A stretch of DNA of 64,000 nt, from positions 1 to 64,000 of the forward strand of contig CAVYUP010000009.1 of assembly GCA_963771705.1 (NCBI GenBank), read 5' to 3'. Each line of letters starts with the position of its first letter. Positions within the stretch are counted from its first letter, which is position 1. The stretch comes from DATFVA01 sp963771705. GTDB lineage: Bacteria > Bacteroidota > Ignavibacteria > Ignavibacteriales > Ignavibacteriaceae. The position numbers and the translations under genes were made by a program. Under the pieces are notes generated by a model that made no database searches, was not told the DNA's origin, and was given only the letters and a program-made list of their open reading frames with translations. This document shows, piece by piece, positions 24,858-33,427 of this stretch.

Positions 24858-25628
24858 CAATACTAGTTAATGATTTTGTAATAGTACTGCTGATCTTTCT
24901 ACGTATTGTTTCGGCTTTTGCTGCCGCACCAATTTTCGGCGACAAAGCTATACCAGCTATAGTTAAGATATTCTTAGCGTTTACTATTGCATATATAATT
25001 TTTCTGGTCCTGGATACTTCTGCAGTTAAAGTACAGATTGAATTATGGTGGCTATTCGTCAATTGTGCAAAAGAGGTTATAACCGGGCTGCTCATTGGTT
25101 ATTCCCTGAACCTGGTATTCTACGGATTTTCTTATGCTGGTGTTTTAATCGGTTTCGATATGGGACTTAGCATGGCCCAGGTTCTCAATCCCTCCGATCA
25201 GACAGAAACCAACATCCTTGGCCAGTTCATTTATTTTATAGCGGTCCTGATTTTTTTTCTGATAAACGGCCATCACTATCTTATAAGGGGGCTTGCATAT
25301 TCATTTCAGTCCGTTCCAATCGGGAAATTCACCGTAAATAAATCAGTATTAAATCTTCTTATCGTTTATTCAGCCAATGTGTTTATAATCGCGGTAAAAA
25401 TCGCGGCCCCTTTTCCTCGTTTCATTTTTTATGGTAAATATTGCGGAGGGAATAATTGCAAGGGTAATTCCCCAGATGCAGATATTCTTTGTAACCCAGC
25501 CATTAAAACTGGGTCTCGGTTTTCTACTTCTGATCTCCTGTGCCCCATTGTTAATTTTTATTATAAAGAGTCTCTTAAAGATGTTCGAGGACGATCTCTA
25601 TTCACTTATAAGAGCAATGGGGGCCTGA
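24854..25628 (+). CDS. fliR: FliR flagellar export gate protein, split by a +1 frameshift
   Basis: FliR completes the export gate with FliP and FliQ. The reading frame from ATG 24854 gives good FliR sequence (RIVSAFAAAPIFGDKAIPAI) up to KIAAPF near 25414. It then becomes non-membrane, basic sequence running to 25684, inside flhB. The next frame picks up normal FliR immediately (LVSFFMVNIAEGIIARVIPQ, then MQIFFVTQPLKLGLGF) and ends at TGA 25626-25628, two bases before flhB. Removing one base in the CCCCTTTT run (25407-25414) restores a 257-residue protein, the usual size. This is either an assembly indel or a true inactivating mutation; neighbouring export genes are intact. Confidence 0.88.
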
Positions 25629-25629
25629 G

Positions 25630-26718
25630 ATGCCGGAAGTTGACGGCCAGGAAAAAACCGAACAAGCCTCGCAAAAAAAACTGAATGAAGGGAGGGAAAA
25701 AGGACAGGTTGCCAGAAGCATGGAGATCAATTCTCTGGCAATTTTCACCTCCGGTATAATGCTTCTTTATTTTTCTCAGAAGACACTCTCTGAACATTTT
25801 TCAGGAATTGCAATAAAGATTTTTTCATCTCTGGATGTGCTTCAACTTAACCGTGAAATGCTCGTGATATACTTAAAGTCGGGCCTCTTATACTTTGTTT
25901 CTGCTATAGTCCCTGTATTCGGAGGATTATTTGTGGTTAGTATAGCGGTAAGTATTGTCCAGGTAGGCTTCCAGTTAAGTCCCAAAGCTATGGCGCCGCA
26001 GTTATCGAAGTTCAATCCTATATCGGGAATCAAGAGACTTTTCTTCTCATCCAAATCATTCATTGAGCTTCTCAAATCGCTGTTAAAACTTATTGTTATA
26101 AGTGTAGCAGTTTACTTTATGCTGAAGGATCAGATAATGCAAGCCGGCAGACTCTTTACCTATAGTGTAAATGAGATTGCCGAATTTATGATCAACTCAG
26201 CCCTTGCATTGACCTGGAAGATAGCCATTATATACTCAGGTATTGCCGCCATGGATTTTATCTACCAGAAGTTCAGCTTTAAGAAAGAAATGATGATGAC
26301 CAAGCAGGAGGTTAAAGAAGAAAACAAGCAAAGCGAGGGTGACCCTCTTATTAAATCCCGTATCAGAAAAATCCAATTTATGATGGCCAAAAACAGGATG
26401 ATGCAGGAAGTTCCCAATGCAGATGTGGTTATTACCAACCCTACGCATTATGCTGTTGCCCTCAAATATGATATGCTAAATGATAGCGCTCCTAAAGTGC
26501 TTGCAAAAGGTGCCGATGAAATAGCACAGAAAATCAAAGAAATTGCCCTGGAAAATCACGTCCCCCTCCACGAGGATGTCGAACTTGCCCGTGCCCTGTA
26601 CAAATATTGTGAAGTAGGAGAATTTATTCCCGCAAAGCTATTCAAGGCCGTTGCCCAGATACTGGCCTATGTTTACAGGCTAAAGAAGAGTAAAAGGAAG
26701 TCAAATAGTATTATATGA
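25630..26718 (+). CDS. flhB: FlhB flagellar export switch protein
   Basis: FlhB controls substrate specificity of export through autocleavage. Four membrane helices occupy the first 210 residues. The autocleavage motif NPTH is at 270-273 (cut between Asn270 and Pro271). The N-terminus GQEKTEQASQKKLNEGREKG is diagnostic. 362 residues. The start is one base after the frameshift-corrected fliR stop, and its stop overlaps flhA. Confidence 0.96.
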   Translation: MPEVDGQEKTEQASQKKLNEGREKGQVARSMEINSLAIFTSGIMLLYFSQKTLSEHFSGIAIKIFSSLDVLQLNREMLVIYLKSGLLYFVSAIVPVFGGLFVVSIAVSIVQVGFQLSPKAMAPQLSKFNPISGIKRLFFSSKSFIELLKSLLKLIVISVAVYFMLKDQIMQAGRLFTYSVNEIAEFMINSALALTWKIAIIYSGIAAMDFIYQKFSFKKEMMMTKQEVKEENKQSEGDPLIKSRIRKIQFMMAKNRMMQEVPNADVVITNPTHYAVALKYDMLNDSAPKVLAKGADEIAQKIKEIALENHVPLHEDVELARALYKYCEVGEFIPAKLFKAVAQILAYVYRLKKSKRKSNSII

Positions 26719-28763
26719 AAAGCCTGGGAAAAAATACCGATATACTTCTGGCTTTAGGCTTAATCTTCATCCTCGGGCTGATGCTTATTCCTCTTCCCCC
26801 ATTCCTGCTTGATTTTTTTCTGGCCATAAACATTAGTATTGCAGTTCTTATACTGATTGTTTCACTGTACATACATTCTCCTCTCGATATTTCAATATTT
26901 CCAGGTTTATTGCTTGTACTTACACTTTTCAGGCTTTCTCTGAATATTAGTTCTACTCGGCTGATCCTAATAGAGGGGAGTGCGGGTAAAATAATTGAAA
27001 GCTTCGGAACATTTGTGGTAAGAGGAAATTATGTAGTAGGCTTTATTATTTTCATCATACTTGTCATAATACAATTTATTGTTATTATCAAAGGTTCCGG
27101 TCGAATTTCAGAAGTAGCGGCAAGGTTTACCCTTGATGCAATGCCGGGTAAACAAATGGCTATAGATGCTGATCTGAATTCAGGACTAATAAATGAGGAA
27201 GAAGCCAAAAAAAGAAGAGAATCGATTAGCAGGGAAGCGGAATTTTATGGTGCTATGGACGGTGCAAGCAAATTTGTAAAAGGAGATGCTATTGCCGGAC
27301 TCCTAATAAATGGTATAAATATCATAGGCGGATTTATTATCGGAGTAGCTCAAAGGGGACTTTCATTCACTGACGCTTTAAAGACATATACAATACTAAC
27401 CATTGGTGATGGACTTGTCTCACAGATTCCAGCCCTACTGATTGCCACAGCGGCAGGACTGGTTGTTACCCGAAGCGCTGCAGGGACTGCTCTTGACATT
27501 CAGATGAAGAAACAACTTTTATCAAATCCGAGGGTGCTCGGAACAGTAGCAGCATCAGTTTCCCTCTTTGCCATGATACCTGGTATGCCGACCATACCGT
27601 TTTTGTTTCTAGGCATTTCCCTCGGTGCAGGTTCATTTATAAGCAGAAAGAGAATTAAGCAGGAAGCAGATATTATTGTCGCTGAAGAAGTGAAGCCTGA
27701 AAATGAAGATGATAAAGTGGAACAATACTTACAGGTTGATCCGATTGAGATTGAAATTGGGTACGGTCTGATAAGCCTGGTTGATGAAAAACAGGGAGGG
27801 AATCTTTTCCAGAAAATTGCATCTACAAGAAAATATATTGCCCTTGAGTACGGTCTGCTGATTCCGCCTGTACGGGTGAGGGATAATCTTCAACTGGACC
27901 CGAATGAATACATTATTAAGATTAAAGGGAATGTTGCAGCTTCTTATGAAATTTATACAGACCGGTTCCTTGCGATGAATCCCGGTCATATTTCAGAACC
28001 TCTAACCGGTATTCCGACCAAGGATCCTGCGTTCAACCTGACTGGTTACTGGATATCAGGAGATGAAAAGGAGAAAGCAGAATTACTTGAATACACGGTA
28101 GTAGACGGGACGTCGGTTTTATCAACGCATCTCCAGGAAACACTGAAGAAAAATTTCGATAAAATACTTTCACGGCAAGCTGTAAAACAACTCCTTGAAA
28201 ATCTAAAAAAAGAATACCCGGCGGTTATTGAAGATATTAATGGAGATGTACTGTCGCTTGGGACAATACAGAAAGTACTTCAGAATCTTTTAAAAGAATT
28301 TATCCCGATTAAAGATCTCGTTCAGATACTCGAAGGACTCATAGACTATTCAAAAGTTACTAAGAATGTCGACGTGCTTACAGAATATGTACGCCATTCA
28401 ATAGGCGATTCAATTGCCAATCTATACAGAGACGCCAATAATATAATCAGAGTAGCTTCACTTGGGCACAACCTTGAAAATTTAATCACCTCAACGCTTC
28501 AGAACCAGAAAGACGCTAACCCTTCCATTAATCTTAATCCAATGATATTGAAGGAACTGAACCAGAGGATAGAAAAAGCTTCCGAGAAGTTCAGAACCCT
28601 GGGTTATCAGCCTGTGGTGATTACATCGGCAACAATACGACTGTATTTTTACAGGCTGATCAGCTCAAGCTTCCCCGACGTTGCTGTCCTGTCCTATTCC
28701 GAATTACCCTCTAATGTAGAAATAGAATTCATTGATAAATTGGAAATAGAAAATGCAAATTAA
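26715..28763 (+). CDS. flhA: FlhA flagellar export gate protein
   Basis: FlhA is the large export-gate protein that docks chaperones and uses the ion gradient. The N-terminal half has about eight membrane helices with SPLDISIFPGLLLVLTLFRL and the conserved cytosolic loop (MPGKQMAIDADLNSGLINEE). The C-terminal cytosolic domain (about 330-682) includes YVVDGTSVLSTHLQE-like and PLIKDLVQILEGL-type segments. 682 residues. It overlaps flhB by 4 and flhF by 11 bases. Confidence 0.97.
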   Translation: MKSLGKNTDILLALGLIFILGLMLIPLPPFLLDFFLAINISIAVLILIVSLYIHSPLDISIFPGLLLVLTLFRLSLNISSTRLILIEGSAGKIIESFGTFVVRGNYVVGFIIFIILVIIQFIVIIKGSGRISEVAARFTLDAMPGKQMAIDADLNSGLINEEEAKKRRESISREAEFYGAMDGASKFVKGDAIAGLLINGINIIGGFIIGVAQRGLSFTDALKTYTILTIGDGLVSQIPALLIATAAGLVVTRSAAGTALDIQMKKQLLSNPRVLGTVAASVSLFAMIPGMPTIPFLFLGISLGAGSFISRKRIKQEADIIVAEEVKPENEDDKVEQYLQVDPIEIEIGYGLISLVDEKQGGNLFQKIASTRKYIALEYGLLIPPVRVRDNLQLDPNEYIIKIKGNVAASYEIYTDRFLAMNPGHISEPLTGIPTKDPAFNLTGYWISGDEKEKAELLEYTVVDGTSVLSTHLQETLKKNFDKILSRQAVKQLLENLKKEYPAVIEDINGDVLSLGTIQKVLQNLLKEFIPIKDLVQILEGLIDYSKVTKNVDVLTEYVRHSIGDSIANLYRDANNIIRVASLGHNLENLITSTLQNQKDANPSINLNPMILKELNQRIEKASEKFRTLGYQPVVITSATIRLYFYRLISSSFPDVAVLSYSELPSNVEIEFIDKLEIENAN

Positions 28764-29895
28764 AAAATATAATGCACCGACTTTGAAAGAAGCTACGATA
28801 ATGATGAAAGAGGAGCTTGGAAGTGAATCTATCATACTCGGATCGAGAGTTATAGAGGGGGATATTGCGTCGGGCAAAAGAAGAATGTTTGAAATAACAG
28901 TAGGTTATGATAAAACTGAAACAAATAAAAGCGCCGGATCAGGGGAAAACGGAGAATTTCAGGGTGATAAAAGTTATGCCAGTGAAATTTCACAACTATC
29001 CGAAAAAGTTTATAATAGAACCGCCAATTCAAAGACGCAAAATAAAGCGGAAAACCTGAAAATTCTGCCAAAAAAAATAGGAAATTATCCGGGGGAGGAA
29101 TCTTCAATTCTTAATGAACTGAATATGGTATCTGAACTGCTGGAACACAAGGATGTACAGAAGAATCTGACCTCGCTTATTCTCAATCAGGTAAAGCAGT
29201 ATGGAAAATATCTCCACCCAACTAACATTGACAATTATGTTATTTCTGCAATAGAATCTATGATCCCTACAAGGAAGTTTGAGCTGCATAAAAATAAAGG
29301 GACCAAGGTTGTATCTGTGGTAGGACCTACGGGAGTAGGCAAAACAACGTGTATAGCTAAACTAGCAGTAATATCAAAAATATTACATAACCTTGATGTA
29401 GGGCTTATTTCAATTGACACATACAGATTGGGGGCAATTGATCAGTTAAGGATATTTTCTGAAGTAAGCAATATAGATATGCTTATTGCATATCATCCGG
29501 AAGAGATTCCCGATTTAATGAAGAGCTTTAAAAACAAAGACATCATATTTATTGATACAGCCGGAAGGAATCAAAAAAGGGCGGATCAGCTTGAAAACAT
29601 AAAAAAATACTTTGCAGAAGTTAAAATTGATGAAACCTTCCTGGTTTTAAGTTCTACAAGCTCTACCAAGAACCTTTACGATACAGCAGAGAAATTCAAA
29701 ATACTGAATTATGACTCTTTCATATTTACTAAACTCGATGAAGGTATCGTCTTCGGGAATATCCTCAACCTGGTTGCTCATTTTAACATCCCAATAACAT
29801 TTTTGTCTAACGGACAAATTATTCCTGATGATATTATGTCAGCCAATTCGGAATACCTTTCCAAACTGATTTATAAAGGGAAAGCAGATAAGTGA
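28753..29895 (+). CDS. flhF: FlhF SRP-type GTPase for flagellar placement
   Basis: FlhF is an SRP-like GTPase that sets flagellar position, usually polar. The N-terminal basic/variable region (1-110) is followed by an N domain and the G domain. GPTGVGKTT (191-199) is the P-loop, followed by DTYRLGAIDQL, DTAGRNQKRADQL and TKLDEG. 380 residues. It overlaps flhA by 11 bases and is followed by flhG, so polar or number-controlled flagellation is likely (inference). Confidence 0.95.
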   Translation: MQIKKYNAPTLKEATIMMKEELGSESIILGSRVIEGDIASGKRRMFEITVGYDKTETNKSAGSGENGEFQGDKSYASEISQLSEKVYNRTANSKTQNKAENLKILPKKIGNYPGEESSILNELNMVSELLEHKDVQKNLTSLILNQVKQYGKYLHPTNIDNYVISAIESMIPTRKFELHKNKGTKVVSVVGPTGVGKTTCIAKLAVISKILHNLDVGLISIDTYRLGAIDQLRIFSEVSNIDMLIAYHPEEIPDLMKSFKNKDIIFIDTAGRNQKRADQLENIKKYFAEVKIDETFLVLSSTSSTKNLYDTAEKFKILNYDSFIFTKLDEGIVFGNILNLVAHFNIPITFLSNGQIIPDDIMSANSEYLSKLIYKGKADK

Positions 29896-30722
29896 TAGGA
29901 CAAGCTGAACGGCTGATTGAGCTGGGACATCTCGAGAACAGGGATAACGATCGACACTCGCTGAAAAAAGTAATAACTTTTTCATCAGGAAAAGGAGGAA
30001 CCGGCAAAACCTTCCTCTCACTGAATACGGGATTCGCTCTAAGCAGACTTAATAAGAGGATACTATTTCTTGACCTGGATTTCAACTTTGCAAATACACA
30101 CCTGCTTCTGAATATTATTCCCGAAGCTACCATTAATGATTTCTTTCTGAGAAAGAAACTATTCGGAGATTTAATACATAAATATAGCAGCAACCTTCAT
30201 TTTGTTTTTGGCGGATCTGGTGATGCAGATTTCCCTGATCTATCCTCAAAAGATCTGAAAATATTGATTGATTCACTTAGCAGGATATTGCCGAATTATG
30301 ATTTTATAATTATTGATACAGGTTCCGGCGGTCATAAAATTCAAATAAATCTGATCAGTTATGCAGGGGTGAACGTAATAGTAGCACAAACAGAACCCAC
30401 TGCGGTTATGGACGCCTATGTAATGGTTAAACTACTGAGCACTTCAAAGTTCAGAGGCATGAATTACGTTCTAATAAATAAATGTACTGATGAGGATGAG
30501 GCTGATTTTGCGTTTAATAGTATTAAAACCGCATCGGGCCATTTCCTCGGCAAGACGGTTGGATACCTTGGCACAATTAACAGTGATCCAATGGCCATCA
30601 AGTCTATCAACAGCCAGGAACTGCTTGTTGAGAAATATCCTAACCACAGCTTATCCAGACAGATTAGTAAGGCTGCATGGATATTATCCGATATCACCCA
30701 GGTGGCTAATATTAAGCAGTAG
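29892..30722 (+). CDS. flhG: FlhG MinD-like ATPase controlling flagellar number
   Basis: FlhG (FleN/YlxH) is a ParA/MinD-family ATPase that limits flagellar number with FlhF. The deviant Walker A SSGKGGTGKT lies at 31-40, with switch segments FLDLDFNFANTHLLL and IIDTGSGG. The C-terminus ends in helices that could bind membrane. The start is GTG at 29892 overlapping the flhF stop; the coupling and the conserved position support it. 276 residues. Confidence 0.93.
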   Translation: MIGQAERLIELGHLENRDNDRHSLKKVITFSSGKGGTGKTFLSLNTGFALSRLNKRILFLDLDFNFANTHLLLNIIPEATINDFFLRKKLFGDLIHKYSSNLHFVFGGSGDADFPDLSSKDLKILIDSLSRILPNYDFIIIDTGSGGHKIQINLISYAGVNVIVAQTEPTAVMDAYVMVKLLSTSKFRGMNYVLINKCTDEDEADFAFNSIKTASGHFLGKTVGYLGTINSDPMAIKSINSQELLVEKYPNHSLSRQISKAAWILSDITQVANIKQ

Positions 30723-30811
30723 ATGAAAATGAAAAAATTATCATTCTCTTTTTTTACATCATATGTGCCATAACAGGGAGATACAGCCGATGGTATGTTA
30801 TTTGAATTTTA

Positions 30812-31036
30812 ATGATGGTAATGCAAAAGATAGTAATGCAGATTGGTTTTTTGGTTTTCTTTCTTTCGGTTTTTTCCTTTGCGAAAATGGGATTGCCGCT
30901 CCAGGATATAATCTTAAAATCAGTTATAATTTTTCTTGTATCAACAATACTCATTAGTGCTCTTGTGCTAATCTTTTTCAAATCAACGAAAAAAGTTTTA
31001 TCAGATCCGGATGATGATAATTCGGAAATAACCTGA
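30812..31036 (+). CDS. Small two-helix membrane protein between flhG and fliA
   Basis: A 74-residue open frame with two predicted membrane helices (about 9-27 and 35-57) and a short acidic tail DPDDDNSEIT. I do not recognise it. It fills most of the gap between flhG and fliA and ends 15 bases before the fliA start. The start is uncertain: ATGs at 30812, 30815, 30821 and 30833 are in frame and none has a good Shine-Dalgarno. A competing frame at 30763-30957 has no protein-like features. Confidence 0.55.
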   Translation: MMVMQKIVMQIGFLVFFLSVFSFAKMGLPLQDIILKSVIIFLVSTILISALVLIFFKSTKKVLSDPDDDNSEIT

Positions 31037-31051
31037 TAGGAAGCAAACTAA

Positions 31052-31672
31052 ATGGATAATCAGACATTATGGAGTGAATATAAGAATTCCCCGAATTCTG
31101 AATTAAAAAAGCAAATAATGATTAATTACACGAAACTTGTCCATTATGTAATTCATCATTCAAAATTTATCAGTCTCGATATTCTTGACGCACGGGACTA
31201 TTTTCATTTCGGGGTGGAGGGATTGAGTGAGGCAATAGACCGATTCAACCCTGAATTCGGAACCAAGTTTGAAACTTATGCAATACAAAGAATCAGGGGA
31301 AAGATCATCGATGAGCTTAGAAAGCTGCAAAAAAAGAAAAAGACTGCGGATGGTGAAGAATATTACTATGGAAATATCTCAATAAACAATCCAATAGATG
31401 ATGATGATGATTTCACACTCACAGAAGTTCTGCCGGGTGAATACGACTCTCCCTCACAGGAAGTTGAAAAACAGGAAGCGTGTGAAATTCTTACAAGGGA
31501 GATAAAAAACCTTGCTGAAAGAGACAGGGTTATTCTCGGTTTATACTATTATGAGCATCTGAATTATCAGGAAATAGCTAAGATATTAAATATCACTGTA
31601 TCAAGAGTATCTCAGATCCATTCCAAAATCATTAAAACGTTAAAAACCAGGCTAGCATACCTTAATGTATAA
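31052..31672 (+). CDS. fliA: FliA flagellar sigma factor (sigma-28) lacking the sigma-3 domain
   Basis: This is the sigma factor for late flagellar genes. Region 2 (about 20-92) contains FGVEGLSEAIDRFNPEFGTKFETYA and QRIRGKIIDELR, the FliA/WhiG signature. Region 4 (about 145-203) has the helix-turn-helix LNYQEIAKILNITVSRVSQIHSK. The connecting part (93-140) is only an acidic linker with PIDDDDDF; the usual sigma-3 domain, about 55 residues, is absent. Total length 206 versus about 240-260 for the family. AGGAAGCAAAC precedes the ATG. The stop overlaps the following HDOD gene. Confidence 0.93.
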   Translation: MDNQTLWSEYKNSPNSELKKQIMINYTKLVHYVIHHSKFISLDILDARDYFHFGVEGLSEAIDRFNPEFGTKFETYAIQRIRGKIIDELRKLQKKKKTADGEEYYYGNISINNPIDDDDDFTLTEVLPGEYDSPSQEVEKQEACEILTREIKNLAERDRVILGLYYYEHLNYQEIAKILNITVSRVSQIHSKIIKTLKTRLAYLNV

Positions 31673-32537
31673 TTCCCCGGAAAAAGAACCAAAAAGAAAT
31701 TACAGAGATTATCTTGAGGAGATAAGGAATCTGCCTTCAATCCCCACTGTAATTTTTGAAGTATCGCGTCTTCTTGATAATCCTTTAACAAACGCTTCGG
31801 ATTTAGCAGAAATAATAAACAAGGACCAGGGGATGGTTGCAAAAATTCTCACTGTTGCTAATTCACCTCTCTATGGTCTGCCGAGGAAGGTATCTACAAT
31901 AGAATTTGCAATTGTGATACTTGGATTTGAAAATATAAAAAACATAGTCACTGCTCTTTCTATGATTGAAACCCTGAAAAGCAAAACGGAGAAAAACTGG
32001 AACAGGAAGAAGTACTGGTCACATTCAATGGTCACTGCAAGTCTCTCAAAGAGAATTGCCGATGATCTTGGATATGCGAAATCGGGAGAAGCATTCACAG
32101 CCGGGCTGCTGCACGATCTCGGTATCTCAATAATTCAACGTTTTCTCAACCCGGAATATGAAAAGATATGCCGGGAGGTGAAGGATAAAAACATTAATCA
32201 TCTGATCGCAGAGGAACAAGTGCTTGACGTTACTCACCAGGAAATAGGTTATTATCTTGCTGAAAAATGGAACCTGCCTGATCCCCTTGCTAACACTGTT
32301 TTATATCATCACATACCCTCAAAAAGTAAAGAGCACAAAACACTAACATCTATTGTCCACCTGGCAGATTATATGACCCAGAAACTGGAAATAGGAAAAT
32401 TCGAATGGGATGACACAATTGAACTTGACAGGTCGGTTTTAGTTACCCTGAATCTCGGAGATAATAATTACCTCGAGGATTTTATAAACAGTTACAGGGA
32501 AATACTGAACACACAATTTGAACCATTAACCAGATAA
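31665..32537 (+). CDS. HDOD-domain signalling protein 1
   Basis: A 290-residue protein made of one HDOD domain, a HD-related fold used in signalling. YLEEIRNLPSIPTVIFEVSR and the NKDQGMVAKILTVANSPLYG segment are typical, and the HD pair is kept in GLLHDLG. It is coupled to fliA (8-base overlap) and followed by a paralogue with the same layout. HDOD proteins occur in motility and chemotaxis clusters of several phyla, but the biochemical role is not established. Confidence 0.88.
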   Translation: MYNSPEKEPKRNYRDYLEEIRNLPSIPTVIFEVSRLLDNPLTNASDLAEIINKDQGMVAKILTVANSPLYGLPRKVSTIEFAIVILGFENIKNIVTALSMIETLKSKTEKNWNRKKYWSHSMVTASLSKRIADDLGYAKSGEAFTAGLLHDLGISIIQRFLNPEYEKICREVKDKNINHLIAEEQVLDVTHQEIGYYLAEKWNLPDPLANTVLYHHIPSKSKEHKTLTSIVHLADYMTQKLEIGKFEWDDTIELDRSVLVTLNLGDNNYLEDFINSYREILNTQFEPLTR

Positions 32538-32545
32538 GAATAAAT

Positions 32546-33427
32546 ATGACTGAAATAACCCCCCAACAAAAAAGAGAAAAAACAGAGCTCATTCTCAGAA
32601 ATGTCTATAATCTTCCCCCCATACCGAAAGTAATATCTGAGACTTTGAAACTGCTTGACAATAAATCAACCAGCACATCTGAACTGAGCAAAGTTATTTC
32701 AAAAGATCAGGGACTTGTACTGAAAATTCTGGCCATCTCCAATTCTCCTATGTACGGTCTTCAGAGAAGAGTAACTTCAATTGATTTTGCCCTTCTCATC
32801 CTTGGCCTAAGTGAATTGAAAAATATAATTTCCATTCTTTCCATGACCGAGGCCTTTAAGAATAAAACTGATAAATACCTTGATCATAAAGATTTCTGGA
32901 TTCATTCTTTCCTTACCGGCTGCGCAGCTAAAAGACTGGCAGAAGACCTAGACTATTACAACAGCGGAGAGGCATTCATAGGAGGGTTTCTGCATGATAT
33001 GGGTATTTCCGTAATGCACAGGTATTTCCATTCAAACATTATCCAGATCAATGAACTCGCTGAACATGGAGGCATAAGCTATTGTGAAGCCGAAACCGCT
33101 ATCCTGGGGATGGATCATCAGGAAGTCAGCAACTATTTATTGAACCGCTGGAATTTCCCCGCAGAACTATGTGATGCTATACTAAATCATCATGAGCCAT
33201 CATTGGCAAAATTTGAGGATAAAATGCTTGCCTCAATTATTCACTTCGCAGATTATATGACTCATAAACTAAACATTGGCTCTTTCAGCTATGATAAAGA
33301 TTTTGTGCTGGACAAAACTGCAATTTCCGTAATGCAGTTCAAGGATGAGTCTGAAATCGATCATTTTGTGGAAGGCTACCGCGAATTATTTGAGAAACAG
33401 ATCGAAGCAGTAAGGTACCTCGGGTGA
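32546..33427 (+). CDS. HDOD-domain signalling protein 2
   Basis: A 293-residue paralogue of the preceding gene. It has NVYNLPPIPKVISETLKLLD, the SKDQGLVLKILAISNSPMYG segment and GFLHDMG. The two align along their full length, so they arose by tandem duplication and then diverged considerably. The stop overlaps the GTG start of the degenerate kinase gene. Confidence 0.88.
   Translation: MTEITPQQKREKTELILRNVYNLPPIPKVISETLKLLDNKSTSTSELSKVISKDQGLVLKILAISNSPMYGLQRRVTSIDFALLILGLSELKNIISILSMTEAFKNKTDKYLDHKDFWIHSFLTGCAAKRLAEDLDYYNSGEAFIGGFLHDMGISVMHRYFHSNIIQINELAEHGGISYCEAETAILGMDHQEVSNYLLNRWNFPAELCDAILNHHEPSLAKFEDKMLASIIHFADYMTHKLNIGSFSYDKDFVLDKTAISVMQFKDESEIDHFVEGYRELFEKQIEAVRYLG

Noticed and set aside
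30763..30957. Alternative 64-residue frame between flhG and fliA
   Set aside because: The overlapping frame 30812-31036 has clear membrane helices and ends near fliA; this one has no features.
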